This document shows, one piece after another, positions 27,568-37,049 of a stretch of 64,000 bases of DNA. The DNA lies in NCBI RefSeq assembly GCF_013385145.1, contig NZ_JABZEC010000001.1, forward strand, positions 124,001 through 188,000, read 5' to 3'. The stretch's first letter is position 1. Every line of letters begins with the position of its first letter. The notes below the pieces were generated by a model, which was given only the letters and a program-made list of their open reading frames with translations, had not been told where the DNA came from and did no database searches. Source of the stretch: Bombilactobacillus apium. Its GTDB lineage: Bacteria > Bacillota > Bacilli > Lactobacillales > Lactobacillaceae. Made by a program: the position numbers and the translations under genes.

Positions 27568-29505
27568 TTAAGCAGCAGCTTTTTCCGGAGTTGGTTTCCA
27601 AATTCCGTAAATAACTCCGGCAATTACGGCCCCGGTAATTACGGAAAGAAGGAACATGAGGGGATGGTTGGAAAGAGCAGCTACGAAAATTCCTCCGTGA
27701 GGTGCCGGAACATTAACATGCCAAAGTTGTGTTAAACCTCCACCGATGGCTGCTCCAATGACACTAGAAATAATGACGTGGAGTGGATCACCAGCGGCAA
27801 AAGGAATAGCTCCCTCAGTAATGAAGGCTGCACCTAAAACGTAGTTACTCAAACCAGCTTGGCGCTCATCATTAGTAAACTTATGCTTCCAAATTGTGGT
27901 GGCTAAAGCAATTGCTAGAGGAGGAATCATCCCGCCAGCCATAACTGCGGCCATTAGGGAACCATCATGGTTGTTGCTGGTAAAGATCCCGATCGCAAAA
28001 GCATACGCAGCTTTGTTGAAAGGACCACCCATATCGATCGCCATCATTCCGGCAAGGACAGCACCAAGTAAAACGGCATTTCCAGTACCCATGGTACTTA
28101 AAACGTTGGTGATGAATTTATTAACGACCGCAAAGATTGGGTCGATGGCAAAGAACATGATTGCCCCAACGATTAGTAAGCCAAATACTGGGTAGAGCAG
28201 CATTGGTTTCATACCCTCTAAGGACTTTGGCACCTTAACAAAGGCTTTTTTCAGAAGAATCATAACGTAACCGGCAATGAATCCTCCGAAAAGACCACCA
28301 ATGAAACCAGCTGGACTATCAGAATGAATAAAGCTAGCAGTTGCTTGAGAAGCCATATAACCAGCAACGAAACCAGGCATCAAGGCTGGAAGATCGGCCA
28401 TTGAAACCGCAATATAAGCCGCTAAAATTGGAATTAAGAAGGTAAAGGCATTATTCCCGATACTGTTAAGGAAGAGGAAGGTTGTCGATTTTGCGCCTAC
28501 CATATTTTCAAGCAGGAAGGAAATCGCCATTAAAATTCCCCCACCGACAACGAATGGTAACATATGGGAAATCCCGTTCATTAAATCAGCGTAGACCCGA
28601 TTCCACAAAGATTTTCCTTCGTCAGTATCAACCGCTCCGGCTCCCATTTCACTAGGGTCAGCGTGGTAAATCGGTGCTTCGCCAGCCTCAACCTTTTCGA
28701 TCAATTCACTGGCTTTATTAATTCCATCGATTACGGGGCGATTAAGCAGGGGTTTGCCGTCAAAGCGGGGCATATCAACCTTTTTATCAGCTGTTAAAAT
28801 AACTCCGTCAGCACGAGCAATTTCTGCAGCAGTTAATTTATTTTTAACTCCTTCGGAACCGTTAGTTTCGACGCGAATGTCAACGCCTAGACGTTCAGCC
28901 TCTTCTTGGAGTTTAGCTTCGGCCATGTAGGTGTGGGCAATTCCATTTGGACAAGCTGAAACTGCGACAATGAAACCTTTTTTGCTTTCTTTTGGTGCCT
29001 GAGCTGCAGCGGCTTTCTTTTCTTGGTCAGCTTTTTCCTTGGCTTCCTTTTCAGCTTGGGCTTTAGTAAATAAATCTTGAACTTCGGCTGGAGTCTGAGC
29101 TTTTTTAAGAGCCGCGACCAGTTGAGGATTAATTAAAAGTGCGGATAGGGCAGCTAAAGCTTGTAAGTGTAAACTGTCGGCACCGTCTGGAGCAGCAATC
29201 ATGAAGAAAAGATGAACTGGTTGGTTATCTAAAGCTGCGTATTCAACCCCAGCTTCACTTTTAGCAAAAAGAACCGTTGCGCGTTGGACAGCTTTGTCAC
29301 GCGCATGAGGCATGGCGATACCATCGCCAATTCCGGTGCTGGTTTCGGCCTCTCTTTTAAGAATATCGGCTTTAAAAATCTTGGTGTCATTGATAACGCC
29401 TTGTTCGTAATACTTCGCTACCATTTCATCAATGACAGTTTCTTTAGTAGTTGCTTTTAAGTCCATGATCATGACTTCTGGACGAAGCAATTCTTTTAAA
29501 TCCAC
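27568..29505 (-). CDS. fruA: Fructose-specific PTS enzyme IIABC
   Basis: This membrane transporter imports fructose and delivers it as fructose 1-phosphate. The 645-residue fusion has IIA first (phosphorylated His in IAMPHARDKA near residue 63), an Ala/Lys-rich linker, then IIB with the Cys motif VAVSACPNGIAHTYMAEAKL near 185, then the IIC membrane domain from ~310 with many hydrophobic helices. The start is GTG at 29505 with GGGAGGAATTTTACT upstream. It is the last gene of fruR-fruK-fruA, 32 bases after fruK. The domain order and neighbouring 1-phosphofructokinase fix the substrate as fructose with good confidence. Confidence 0.95.
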   Translation of the reverse strand: MDLKELLRPEVMIMDLKATTKETVIDEMVAKYYEQGVINDTKIFKADILKREAETSTGIGDGIAMPHARDKAVQRATVLFAKSEAGVEYAALDNQPVHLFFMIAAPDGADSLHLQALAALSALLINPQLVAALKKAQTPAEVQDLFTKAQAEKEAKEKADQEKKAAAAQAPKESKKGFIVAVSACPNGIAHTYMAEAKLQEEAERLGVDIRVETNGSEGVKNKLTAAEIARADGVILTADKKVDMPRFDGKPLLNRPVIDGINKASELIEKVEAGEAPIYHADPSEMGAGAVDTDEGKSLWNRVYADLMNGISHMLPFVVGGGILMAISFLLENMVGAKSTTFLFLNSIGNNAFTFLIPILAAYIAVSMADLPALMPGFVAGYMASQATASFIHSDSPAGFIGGLFGGFIAGYVMILLKKAFVKVPKSLEGMKPMLLYPVFGLLIVGAIMFFAIDPIFAVVNKFITNVLSTMGTGNAVLLGAVLAGMMAIDMGGPFNKAAYAFAIGIFTSNNHDGSLMAAVMAGGMIPPLAIALATTIWKHKFTNDERQAGLSNYVLGAAFITEGAIPFAAGDPLHVIISSVIGAAIGGGLTQLWHVNVPAPHGGIFVAALSNHPLMFLLSVITGAVIAGVIYGIWKPTPEKAAA

Positions 29506-29537
29506 AGTAAAATTCCTCCCTTAATAATGTAGTAATT

Positions 29538-30458
29538 CTAAGACAATTGGGTGACCATGATTTGTTGATAAACTGTCTTGATTTTGTCTAAAGTGGCTAA
29601 ATCTTGACTGAAGGCAGTTGCCGAACCACAAGCTGCGCCTTGGTGGAAACTTTCCAAAGCATCCTGAGTCTGCATGTAAGTGCCGACAAAACCAGCGATC
29701 ATTGAATCTCCCGCGCCGACAGAATTTTGGACAGTGCCTTTAGGTGCATTGCAACTAAAAGCATGTTCTGGCGTGATTAATAAGGCTCCGTCACCGGCCA
29801 TCGAAACCAAAGCGTGTTTGGCTCCCAAGTCCAAAAGTTTCCGAGCAGCGGTGATAATTTCGGAAACGTCTTGGAAACTAGTATGAAATAGATCGGCTAA
29901 TTCGTGGTTATTAGGTTTGACAACTAAAGGATGCAAGGGCAGGGTATCCAATAAAGCTTGTCCCGTGGTGTCAATCACAAATTCTGCGCCTTGTTGGGTC
30001 ACCATCCGGGCAATTTCAAGATAAAAATCATTATCTAATTGACGAGGCAAACTGCCGGCCATTACAATAACATCGCCTTTTTGAATCTTTTTGACTTGGT
30101 CAAGAAAAGCCTGCTTCTCAGCGGGGGTAATTGCCGGTCCTTGACCGTTAACTTCGGTTTCTTCATTATCAGCCTTAATTTTGACATTAATTCGCAGATC
30201 GTCTTGAACGGGAGTAAATTCAGTGTGCAGCTGGTGTTGTTGCAATAAATTCGCAAACATCTTACCAGTTGCTCCACCTAAAAATCCCCAAACGGTTGAA
30301 TCAAAACCTAATTCTTGAAGAATTCGTGAGACGTTAACACCTTTACCTCCGGGTAATTTGACGTCATTTTGAGCTCGATTCACGGCCCCTAGATCTAGAG
30401 TTTGATCTAATTGTAAAACATAATCAATTGCGGGATTGACCGTAATGGTATAAATCAT
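29538..30458 (-). CDS. fruK: 1-Phosphofructokinase
   Basis: FruK phosphorylates fructose 1-phosphate to fructose 1,6-bisphosphate, feeding PTS-imported fructose into glycolysis. It is a PfkB-family kinase of 306 residues with LPGGKGVNVSRILQELG near residue 35 and the catalytic VGAGDSMIAGFVG near 250. It starts one base after the fruR stop, and its TGGAGG site lies inside the end of fruR, so translation is likely coupled. Confidence 0.95.
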   Translation of the reverse strand: MIYTITVNPAIDYVLQLDQTLDLGAVNRAQNDVKLPGGKGVNVSRILQELGFDSTVWGFLGGATGKMFANLLQQHQLHTEFTPVQDDLRINVKIKADNEETEVNGQGPAITPAEKQAFLDQVKKIQKGDVIVMAGSLPRQLDNDFYLEIARMVTQQGAEFVIDTTGQALLDTLPLHPLVVKPNNHELADLFHTSFQDVSEIITAARKLLDLGAKHALVSMAGDGALLITPEHAFSCNAPKGTVQNSVGAGDSMIAGFVGTYMQTQDALESFHQGAACGSATAFSQDLATLDKIKTVYQQIMVTQLS

Positions 30459-30459
30459 A

Positions 30460-31212
30460 TTAAACCTCCATTATTTGTGTTAGTTGTGCTAGTTGGTTGC
30501 TGACTGAGCGCGGAAGCTGATCGGTAATCAAGGTTGCCGCACTTAAATCAGCGAATTTACTGAAACGAATTTGTTGATATTTAGAGGCATCTGTTAAGAC
30601 ATAAGCCTTCTTTGCTTGACGAATGGCTAAGCGTTTGACAGCTGATTCCTCGGGATCAGGAGTGGTATAACCCGCTTGAAAATCGAAACCGTTAGTTCCC
30701 ATAAAAGCCCGATCCAGATGACAATTATTGAGATAGTCAGTAATGCTTTGACCGACGACAGCTTTGGTTGAATTACGCAATTGACCGCCTAAAACGATGG
30801 TGCGGATTTGCGCTTCTGCCAAGCAAGATGCCGTATCAACACCGTTAGTTAAAACTAATAGTTGATGATAGCGACTTAAATGAGGAATCATCGCTCGGGT
30901 TGTCGTGCCAGAATCCAAAAAAATAACATCGTCATCTTGAACTAAATTAGCAGCACACTGAGCAATTGCTTGCTTTTGGAAAATATGCAATTGCTCGCGT
31001 TGGGCAACTTTAGGTTCCATTTGTAAAGTTAAGTCCAAAGCCTTTGCTCCTCCATGGACGCGACAAAGAAGGTGTTGTTGCTCTAATTCGTCTAAGTCTC
31101 GGCGAATGGTCGAGGCTGAAGTGTTAGTCAGCTGCATTAAGTCGTGAATATTGACGATGGTTTGAATTTGAACTTGGTGTAAAATCAGTTGGCGACGCTT
31201 CTCTGTAATCAC
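30460..31212 (-). CDS. fruR: DeoR-family fructose operon regulator
   Basis: A repressor-type regulator of 250 residues. The N-terminal helix-turn-helix contains TNTSASTIRRDLDELEQQHL near residue 35 and is followed by the DeoR signature RVHGGAKAL. The effector domain has VIFLDSGTTTRAMIPHL near 100 and DASKYQ near 215. The start is GTG 31212, preceded by TGAGGTGAG. As first gene of the fru operon it probably controls fruKA in response to fructose 1-phosphate, as known for homologues. Direct repeats upstream may be its operator. Confidence 0.92.
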   Translation of the reverse strand: MITEKRRQLILHQVQIQTIVNIHDLMQLTNTSASTIRRDLDELEQQHLLCRVHGGAKALDLTLQMEPKVAQREQLHIFQKQAIAQCAANLVQDDDVIFLDSGTTTRAMIPHLSRYHQLLVLTNGVDTASCLAEAQIRTIVLGGQLRNSTKAVVGQSITDYLNNCHLDRAFMGTNGFDFQAGYTTPDPEESAVKRLAIRQAKKAYVLTDASKYQQIRFSKFADLSAATLITDQLPRSVSNQLAQLTQIMEV

Positions 31213-31233
31213 TTACATCTCACCTCAATAAGT

Positions 31234-31261
31234 ATAATACAGCATTATTATTCAAAAGCAA
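31234..31261 (-). promoter_or_regulatory. fru operon promoter
   Basis: Minus strand: TTGCTT (31261-31256), 16-bp spacer, TATTAT (31239-31234). Just upstream the motif GATTG occurs twice at 10-base spacing, with a third related GATTTTTGC further up; these are possible FruR sites. Confidence 0.55.
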
Positions 31262-31387
31262 TCTTTTTCAATCAAAAACCTTTAAAAATGAGCAAAAATC
31301 ATTCAAGTGAGTTTTAGAGATTCAGTCATACTTTCCGGAATAAGTGTGATAAAATAATGTTTTGATGAAAAGCATTGGAGGATCATC

Positions 31388-32677
31388 ATGTTTGTAGATA
31401 ACGTCAAAATTACAGTAAAAGCTGGGGCTGGCGGCGACGGGGCCGTGGCTTTTCGACATGAAAAATTTGTTCCGAACGGTGGTCCTGCCGGAGGAGATGG
31501 CGGCAACGGTGGCAGTATCATTTTGTGCGTTGATCCAGGTTTAAGAACCTTGATGGATTTCCGTTACCAAAGAAATTTTAAAGCACCTGCTGGTGGCAAA
31601 GGTATGATTAAAGCCATGCATGGTGCAAATGCGCAAAATGTTTATATTAGCGTACCTCCGGGGACAATTGTTTCAGACTGGGATACCGAGCAAGTTCTAG
31701 GTGATTTAACCACTGAGGGCCAGGAATTAGTAGTCGCTCAAGGTGGTCACGGTGGGCGAGGTAATATCCACTTTGCTAATTCCCGGAATACGGCTCCTGA
31801 AATTGCTGAAAATGGGACCCCTGGGCAGGAACTAACTTTAAAATTAGAATTAAAATTATTGGCGGATGTTGGGCTGGTTGGCTTTCCGTCTGTAGGAAAA
31901 TCAACCTTATTATCTGTGGCGACAGCTGCAAAACCCAAAATTGCCGCTTACCAGTTTACGACTTTAAAGCCTAATCTAGGGATGGTTCGTTTAGACGACG
32001 GCCAAGATTTTGTCTTAGCTGATTTACCGGGCCTAATTGCTGGAGCTTCTCAGGGAGTTGGTTTAGGATTCCAGTTTCTGCGCCATGTGGCTCGGACGCG
32101 AGTTTTATTACACTTGGTGGATATGGATCCTAATAATGGAAGAGATCCAGTAGAGGATTATCAACAAATTCGCCAAGAATTGGCTAACTATGATTCGCAA
32201 TTGTTGCAACGACCACAAATTGTTGTCGCAACAAAAATGGATCTTCCGGGAACTAAGGAACGGTTGGATAATTTTATCCAAACCCTAACTTTAGATCCCC
32301 AAGAAGTTTTCCAAATTTCGGGTATTCAGCATGATGGAGTGACTAACTTATTGCGGAAAACGGCTGCTGTCTTAGCAGATACACCGGTCACTCCAATAGT
32401 TGAAACCACAACAGCTAAGAATGATGAAAAAATTTATCAATATCAAGCAGAAAATGACAGTAAAATTGAAATCAAGCGTCTAGATGAGAACGTCTTTGAA
32501 ATTATTAGTCCAGCGGTGCTGGCTTTATTCCAACGGAGTAACTTAAATTATCAAGATGGAATTATGCGTTTTGCGCGTAAATTAAAAGGCATGGGTGTGG
32601 ATGAAGCTTTGATTAAGGCCGGTGCAAAAATTGGTGATACTGTTTTGATTGGAGACTTTGAGTTTGAATTTATGTAA
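31388..32677 (+). CDS. obgE: GTPase Obg (CgtA)
   Basis: This essential GTPase links 50S ribosome assembly to growth and stress. The glycine-rich Obg fold spans residues 1-158 ([20 protein letters not shown]). The G domain has [12 protein letters not shown] near 165, DLPGLI near 212 and TKMDLP near 285. The OCT domain covers the last ~70 residues. The 429-residue length is typical. ATTGGAGGATCATC precedes the ATG. It is divergent from the fru operon and followed after 17 bases by an acyltransferase gene. Confidence 0.98.
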   Translation: MFVDNVKITVKAGAGGDGAVAFRHEKFVPNGGPAGGDGGNGGSIILCVDPGLRTLMDFRYQRNFKAPAGGKGMIKAMHGANAQNVYISVPPGTIVSDWDTEQVLGDLTTEGQELVVAQGGHGGRGNIHFANSRNTAPEIAENGTPGQELTLKLELKLLADVGLVGFPSVGKSTLLSVATAAKPKIAAYQFTTLKPNLGMVRLDDGQDFVLADLPGLIAGASQGVGLGFQFLRHVARTRVLLHLVDMDPNNGRDPVEDYQQIRQELANYDSQLLQRPQIVVATKMDLPGTKERLDNFIQTLTLDPQEVFQISGIQHDGVTNLLRKTAAVLADTPVTPIVETTTAKNDEKIYQYQAENDSKIEIKRLDENVFEIISPAVLALFQRSNLNYQDGIMRFARKLKGMGVDEALIKAGAKIGDTVLIGDFEFEFM

Positions 32678-32694
32678 GGGTTGGATCTTATTAG

Positions 32695-34605
32695 ATGAAG
32701 AAAGCAACTAATTCCAAACGTTATATTACCGGCTTTAACGGGCTGAGAACGCTTGGGGTTGTTGGCGTCATTTTGTATCACATTAATCCCAATTTGTTCG
32801 CGGGGGGATATTTAGGGGTTCCGATCTTCTTAGGTTTAACCGGTTATCTAATTAGTAATCAAGTTTTGAGTTCATTAAATAAAACCGGGACTTTCCAATT
32901 TAAGGATTACTATATCAAGCGTTTTAAACGTTTGTATCCTAATCTCTTATTGATGTTATTTAGTGCCAGTGCCTATATTGTTTGTTTCCAAAGGAATCTC
33001 TTGGGACATTTATGGAGTATCTTTTGGACTAATGTAGCTAACGTCTATAACTTTTGGCAAATTATTCATGGACAATCTTATTTTGAACGTTTTGCTAATA
33101 ATGAATCTCCTTTTACCCATATGTGGACTTTATCCATTCAGGGCCAGTTTTATTTTTTAGCACCTTTGTGCTTGTGGTTTTTGTTCCGTCGGTTTTCTCG
33201 GCAACAATTAGCGGGATTTTTGGCTAGTGTGACGATTTTATCAGCGGTTTTGATGGCTTTTTTGTATCAGCCGCAAGTCGATCCCAGCCGAGTTTACTAT
33301 GGAACGGATACCCGACTTTTTTCCTTAACATTGGGAAGTTTGTTAGCCGTTATCTGGCCACTGAATAAGCTAAAAACTAAGTTAGAGTGGGGGCAGCGTT
33401 GGTGTCTCAATCTGATTGGAGCAGTTTGTTTTGCCAGCATGCTCTATTTAATGTTTAAGCTCAAGGCAACTTCAGGAGGACTCTACTACGGAGGGATGTT
33501 TCTTTTCTCCTTAGTAACAATGATCTTGATTGCGATCATTGCTCATCCAGCATCTATCTGGAATCGCTTATTGAGTAATCCTTTTTTTGATGAGATTGGT
33601 AAATTGAGTTACGGAATTTATTTATATCAATTCCCAGTTATGATTTTTTTCGAATCTAAAGTCCATAACATTGCGGATCACCCATATTTATATCCGATAA
33701 TTGAAATTTTATTGATTTTGTTAATCAGTATTTTAGCTTATAATTTAGTTGAAGCTCCTTTGGCTCGGAAAAATTGGCATCTCTGGGGGCAGCAATTATT
33801 ACACTTTAAATTACCCCGTTGGGAGTCCTATTTAACGGGAGGAGTTTTGGTGATTATGACCTTGGGAACTTGTGGCTTAGTGCAATCCGTGCAAGCTCAA
33901 GACCAGCCTGATGCTAATCAAAGTAAATTGGCACAAAATATTAAAAAGAATAAGACAAAGAATGAGAATGAAAATAAAAAAGCTTTAAAAAATCTAAAAA
34001 AACACCATTCAACTAAAGAGCAACGGGCGCAAATTGCTCATTGGAAAGAAGAAGCCCGAATTAATCCGGTTAACCAAAAGTATCAAAAATTGGGAATTAG
34101 TCAATTTGATTTGCAACGGGCCCAGAGTATCTCCGCTTTGGCAATTGGAGATTCAGTGATGGTTAATGGATCTAGCGGTCTACGGGAAATTTTTCCTAAT
34201 TTGATTATCAATGCGGCTGTAAGTCGACAAGCAGATGCAGCTTTACCAATTTTACAAAGTTATCAGACCCAGGGTATTTTACCAGCAACGGTGGTTATCG
34301 GTTTGGGAACTAATGGTCCGGTTAGTGAAAGCCAGATTAAAGAAATTATGACCACTGTGGGACCTAAGACGACAGTTCTCTGGATCAATGTCCATGTACC
34401 AACGCGAACTTGGGAACATAGTGTTAATGCTACTTTGCAGCGGCAAGCGCAACGTTATTCAAATCTCAAGGTCATTGATTGGCAAAATTACAGTGCTAAA
34501 CATTCTGAGTGGTTTTATACTGATTCGGTGCATACCAATCCTCAAGGAACTCAGTATTATAGTATTCTTGTCGCCCGGGGGATTTTAAAAGCTGTAAAAT
34601 ATTAA
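32695..34605 (+). CDS. OatA-like membrane acyltransferase with SGNH domain
   Basis: A 636-residue protein of the acyltransferase-3 family fused to an extracellular SGNH esterase-like domain, the layout of peptidoglycan O-acetyltransferase OatA. About ten membrane helices span residues 15-410, opening with [20 protein letters not shown] charged Lys/Asn-rich linker follows (about 415-475). The SGNH domain has the Ser motif [10 protein letters not shown] near 485, GLGTNGP near 540 and the Asp/His pair in YTDSVHTNP near 605. It probably transfers acetyl groups onto cell-wall glycan, giving lysozyme resistance; the exact acceptor is inferred. Confidence 0.88.
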   Translation: MKKATNSKRYITGFNGLRTLGVVGVILYHINPNLFAGGYLGVPIFLGLTGYLISNQVLSSLNKTGTFQFKDYYIKRFKRLYPNLLLMLFSASAYIVCFQRNLLGHLWSIFWTNVANVYNFWQIIHGQSYFERFANNESPFTHMWTLSIQGQFYFLAPLCLWFLFRRFSRQQLAGFLASVTILSAVLMAFLYQPQVDPSRVYYGTDTRLFSLTLGSLLAVIWPLNKLKTKLEWGQRWCLNLIGAVCFASMLYLMFKLKATSGGLYYGGMFLFSLVTMILIAIIAHPASIWNRLLSNPFFDEIGKLSYGIYLYQFPVMIFFESKVHNIADHPYLYPIIEILLILLISILAYNLVEAPLARKNWHLWGQQLLHFKLPRWESYLTGGVLVIMTLGTCGLVQSVQAQDQPDANQSKLAQNIKKNKTKNENENKKALKNLKKHHSTKEQRAQIAHWKEEARINPVNQKYQKLGISQFDLQRAQSISALAIGDSVMVNGSSGLREIFPNLIINAAVSRQADAALPILQSYQTQGILPATVVIGLGTNGPVSESQIKEIMTTVGPKTTVLWINVHVPTRTWEHSVNATLQRQAQRYSNLKVIDWQNYSAKHSEWFYTDSVHTNPQGTQYYSILVARGILKAVKY

Positions 34606-34621
34606 ATGGAAGCGAGAAGCC

Positions 34622-35563
34622 ATGGAATTAGAATTTCTAGGTACCGGTGCAGGAGTACCTTCAAAAGGCCGCAATTTATCTAGCTTGGCTTTGAAATTAC
34701 TCAATGAACGAAATGAAATCTGGCTCTTTGATGTTGGCGAAGCGACGCAACAGCAAATTTTAGAAACTACAATTCGGCCACGAAAAATTAATAAAATTTT
34801 TATCACCCATTTACATGGCGATCATCTTTTTGGTTTGCCGGGATTATTGTCTTCCCGTTCTTTTCAAGGCGGGCAGACACCTTTAGATTTGTATGGTCCT
34901 CGTGGAATTAAGCGTTTTGTTCAGACGACCCTGAAATTATCTGATAGTCACTTAACTTATAAGATTAATTATCATGAATTGCAGGCTGGAGGAGTGATTT
35001 TTGAGGATCAAACCTTTCGGGTGATTTGTGGCCAGTTAGAGCATCGAATTCCCTGTTACGGTTATCGAATTGAGGAGAAACCTCATGCCGGGGAGCTTTT
35101 AATGGAAAAGCTAGAACGCTTTAATGTCCCCAATGGTCCCTTGCTGGGTCAGTTAAAACGGGGCCAAGAAATTACTTTAGCAGATGGTACCGTGCTTCGA
35201 GGAACTGATTTTATTGGTCCAAGCCGTCCGGGGCGAGTTGTTACGATCCTAGGAGATACTCGTTATTGTTCTGAAAGTATTAATTTAGCTCGCCAAGCAG
35301 ATGTTTTAGTTCACGAAAGTACTTTAGCTCATGCAGAAGAGAAGATGGCTTGGCAACATTATCATTCTACCAGCCGCCAGGCAGCGCAAGTCGCTGTTCA
35401 AGCCCAAGTTAAACGGTTATTATTAAATCATATTTCAGCCCGTTATTTTGGAAATAGTTTTTATGAGTTACTTAATGATGCTCGGAAGGTCTTTTCTAAT
35501 GTTTATGTTGTAAAAGATTTTGATCAGATTGAAGTCAAGTTTGCGCCAGCAGAGGAGGATTAG
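34622..35563 (+). CDS. rnz: Ribonuclease Z
   Basis: RNase Z cleaves the 3' trailer of tRNA precursors lacking an encoded CCA. The 313-residue protein carries the metallo-beta-lactamase motif [13 protein letters not shown] near residue 62, [14 protein letters not shown] at the N-terminus, and GDTRYC and HESTLAH further on. GAAGCGAGAAGCC precedes the start. It is 16 bases after the acyltransferase and 3 bases before the next gene, so the three are probably one unit. Confidence 0.97.
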   Translation: MELEFLGTGAGVPSKGRNLSSLALKLLNERNEIWLFDVGEATQQQILETTIRPRKINKIFITHLHGDHLFGLPGLLSSRSFQGGQTPLDLYGPRGIKRFVQTTLKLSDSHLTYKINYHELQAGGVIFEDQTFRVICGQLEHRIPCYGYRIEEKPHAGELLMEKLERFNVPNGPLLGQLKRGQEITLADGTVLRGTDFIGPSRPGRVVTILGDTRYCSESINLARQADVLVHESTLAHAEEKMAWQHYHSTSRQAAQVAVQAQVKRLLLNHISARYFGNSFYELLNDARKVFSNVYVVKDFDQIEVKFAPAEED

Positions 35564-35566
35564 AAG

Positions 35567-36373
35567 ATGCAGATTGCTGCCTTAAAACATCTACAGGGGC
35601 AAAATATTATGATCACGGGAGCTTCGTCTGGGATTGGCCGGCAACTGGCACTACAGTTAGCTTACCATCAAGCTAATTTGATTTTAATTGCGCGCCATGA
35701 AGAAGCCCTTAAAAAATTACAAAGACAGTGTCAAGCTCTGACTGCTGGACAAGTGGTAATTTACCCTTTGGATGTGGGGATTGCTAAACATGTCCAAACA
35801 ACGTGTGCAGCCGTCTTAAAGCAATTTCCCCAAATTGGAATTTTAATCAACGCGGCGGGATTTGGCGATTTTGATAACTTTTTGAAAACGGATTATGCCC
35901 TTTGGCATCGAATGTTTAAGGTCAATGTTTTAGGAACTATGTTAATGACGCGCTTGATTGCTTCAACGATGGTCGAACAGGGTCAGGGACATATTATTAA
36001 TATTGGTTCGATGGGGGGAAAGATTCCCACTCCTAAATCAGCTGTTTATTCTGCAACTAAGGCTGCTGTAATTGCTTTTTCTGATGCTCTGCGTTTAGAG
36101 CTGAAGCCGCTCAATGTCCAAGTTACAACTGTTAATCCTGGGCCTGTGGCAACTAATTTCTTTAAGACTGCGGATCATAATGGTCGCTACTTACAATCGG
36201 TGGGAGCGATTATTTTACCGGTTGAAGAGGTGGCACAAAAGATTATCGCTAAAATTGGCCTGCCGGTTCGAGAAATTAATTTACCGAAGTTAATGGCTGC
36301 TGGTTACGTTTTATATCAACTATGTCCTTATCTGGGTGATTTTGTAACCCAAAGATTGGGCAATAAAAAATAA
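35567..36373 (+). CDS. Short-chain dehydrogenase/reductase of unknown substrate
   Basis: A classical SDR enzyme of 268 residues: cofactor motif TGASSGIGRQLAL near residue 18, NAAGFG near 93, catalytic Ser in INIGSMGG near 144, and YSATKAA (Tyr/Lys) near 158. It resembles YqjQ-type proteins that sit beside rnz in other Firmicutes. The C-terminal tail has a hydrophobic segment that may associate with membrane. The physiological substrate is unknown. Confidence 0.88.
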   Translation: MQIAALKHLQGQNIMITGASSGIGRQLALQLAYHQANLILIARHEEALKKLQRQCQALTAGQVVIYPLDVGIAKHVQTTCAAVLKQFPQIGILINAAGFGDFDNFLKTDYALWHRMFKVNVLGTMLMTRLIASTMVEQGQGHIINIGSMGGKIPTPKSAVYSATKAAVIAFSDALRLELKPLNVQVTTVNPGPVATNFFKTADHNGRYLQSVGAIILPVEEVAQKIIAKIGLPVREINLPKLMAAGYVLYQLCPYLGDFVTQRLGNKK

Positions 36374-36477
36374 TTAATTAAAAACTCTTGCCCTGTTTCC
36401 CGATTGATAGTAACATGTTAGGGGTACTTGTAAAGATAGTATTTATATCAGTTTAATCAGAAAAGGAGAATCATTAC

Positions 36478-36663
36478 ATGGCAGTTCCAGCAAGAAAGAC
36501 TTCAAAACAAAAGAAACGCCAACGTCGTGGCCATATTAAATTAAGTCAACCTAATATTCAATTTGATGCTACTACAGGTGAATACCGAATGAGTCATCAT
36601 GTTTCAGCTAAAGGCTACTATAAGGGTCAACAAGTTGTTGCTAACCAAACTAATAACGATTAG
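36478..36663 (+). CDS. rpmF: 50S ribosomal protein L32, cysteine-free type
   Basis: L32 is a small protein of the large ribosomal subunit. The 61 residues start [19 protein letters not shown], the family signature. The four cysteines that hold zinc in many L32 proteins are absent, so this is the zinc-independent form. AAAGGAG precedes the start, and a strong terminator follows. Confidence 0.97.
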   Translation: MAVPARKTSKQKKRQRRGHIKLSQPNIQFDATTGEYRMSHHVSAKGYYKGQQVVANQTNND

Positions 36664-36676
36664 GCTTAAAACAAAG

Positions 36677-36719
36677 TGAGGACAGACTAGATTTTATAGT
36701 CTGTCCTCAGTTAGTTTTT
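36677..36719 (+). terminator. rpmF terminator
   Basis: A perfect 13-bp stem (TGAGGACAGACTA with TAGTCTGTCCTCA) with 7-base loop, followed by a T-rich tract. Confidence 0.9.
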
Positions 36720-36740
36720 AAAGAAAATGTGTTGGAATCA

Positions 36741-36774
36741 AAAAAGGATAACCTCGAAATGGTTATCCTTTTTT
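36741..36774. terminator. Terminator at the 3' end of the DUF2929 gene
   Basis: AAAAAGGATAACC and GGTTATCCTTTTT form a perfect 13-bp stem flanked by A and T runs. The right arm includes the stop codon of the minus-strand gene. Confidence 0.85.
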
Positions 36775-36945
36775 ACTTGTTTGTGGTTGTAAGAGTTTGG
36801 GAAGAATGCAAATAATCAAACCAACAACTACGGAGACACCAAGGGCTAATCCTGGTTGATCTGAGCGTGAGGTTAAGGCGGCTCCAATATAGCCTAAGAT
36901 TTGACCATAAACAATTGTCCAAAATAAAGTTACGAGATACTTCAT
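36763..36945 (-). CDS. Small DUF2929 (YjzD-like) membrane protein
   Basis: A 60-residue protein starting MKYLVTLFWTIVYGQILGYI, with two hydrophobic stretches (about 3-23 and 32-49) that form membrane helices and a basic C-terminal tail. The N-terminus matches the DUF2929 family found beside dnaE in lactobacilli. I choose ATG 36945, which has a weak GAGATGG site; upstream frame extends to 37059 but would overlap the dnaE promoter region. Function is unknown. Confidence 0.75.
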   Translation of the reverse strand: MKYLVTLFWTIVYGQILGYIGAALTSRSDQPGLALGVSVVVGLIICILPKLLQPQTSKKG

Positions 36946-37049
36946 GTTCGACCATCTCACTTTCATGGGAAATTCTAACATACAACGAGGATGAAGGCTA
37001 TAAATTATTCTGAGTTTTGTTGTAAAATATGAGACACGAGGAGGTAGAT

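Noticed and set aside
29506-31390. Catabolite-response (cre) sites around the fru operon
   Set aside because: I looked for the TGWAANCGNTNWCA pattern and found no convincing match.
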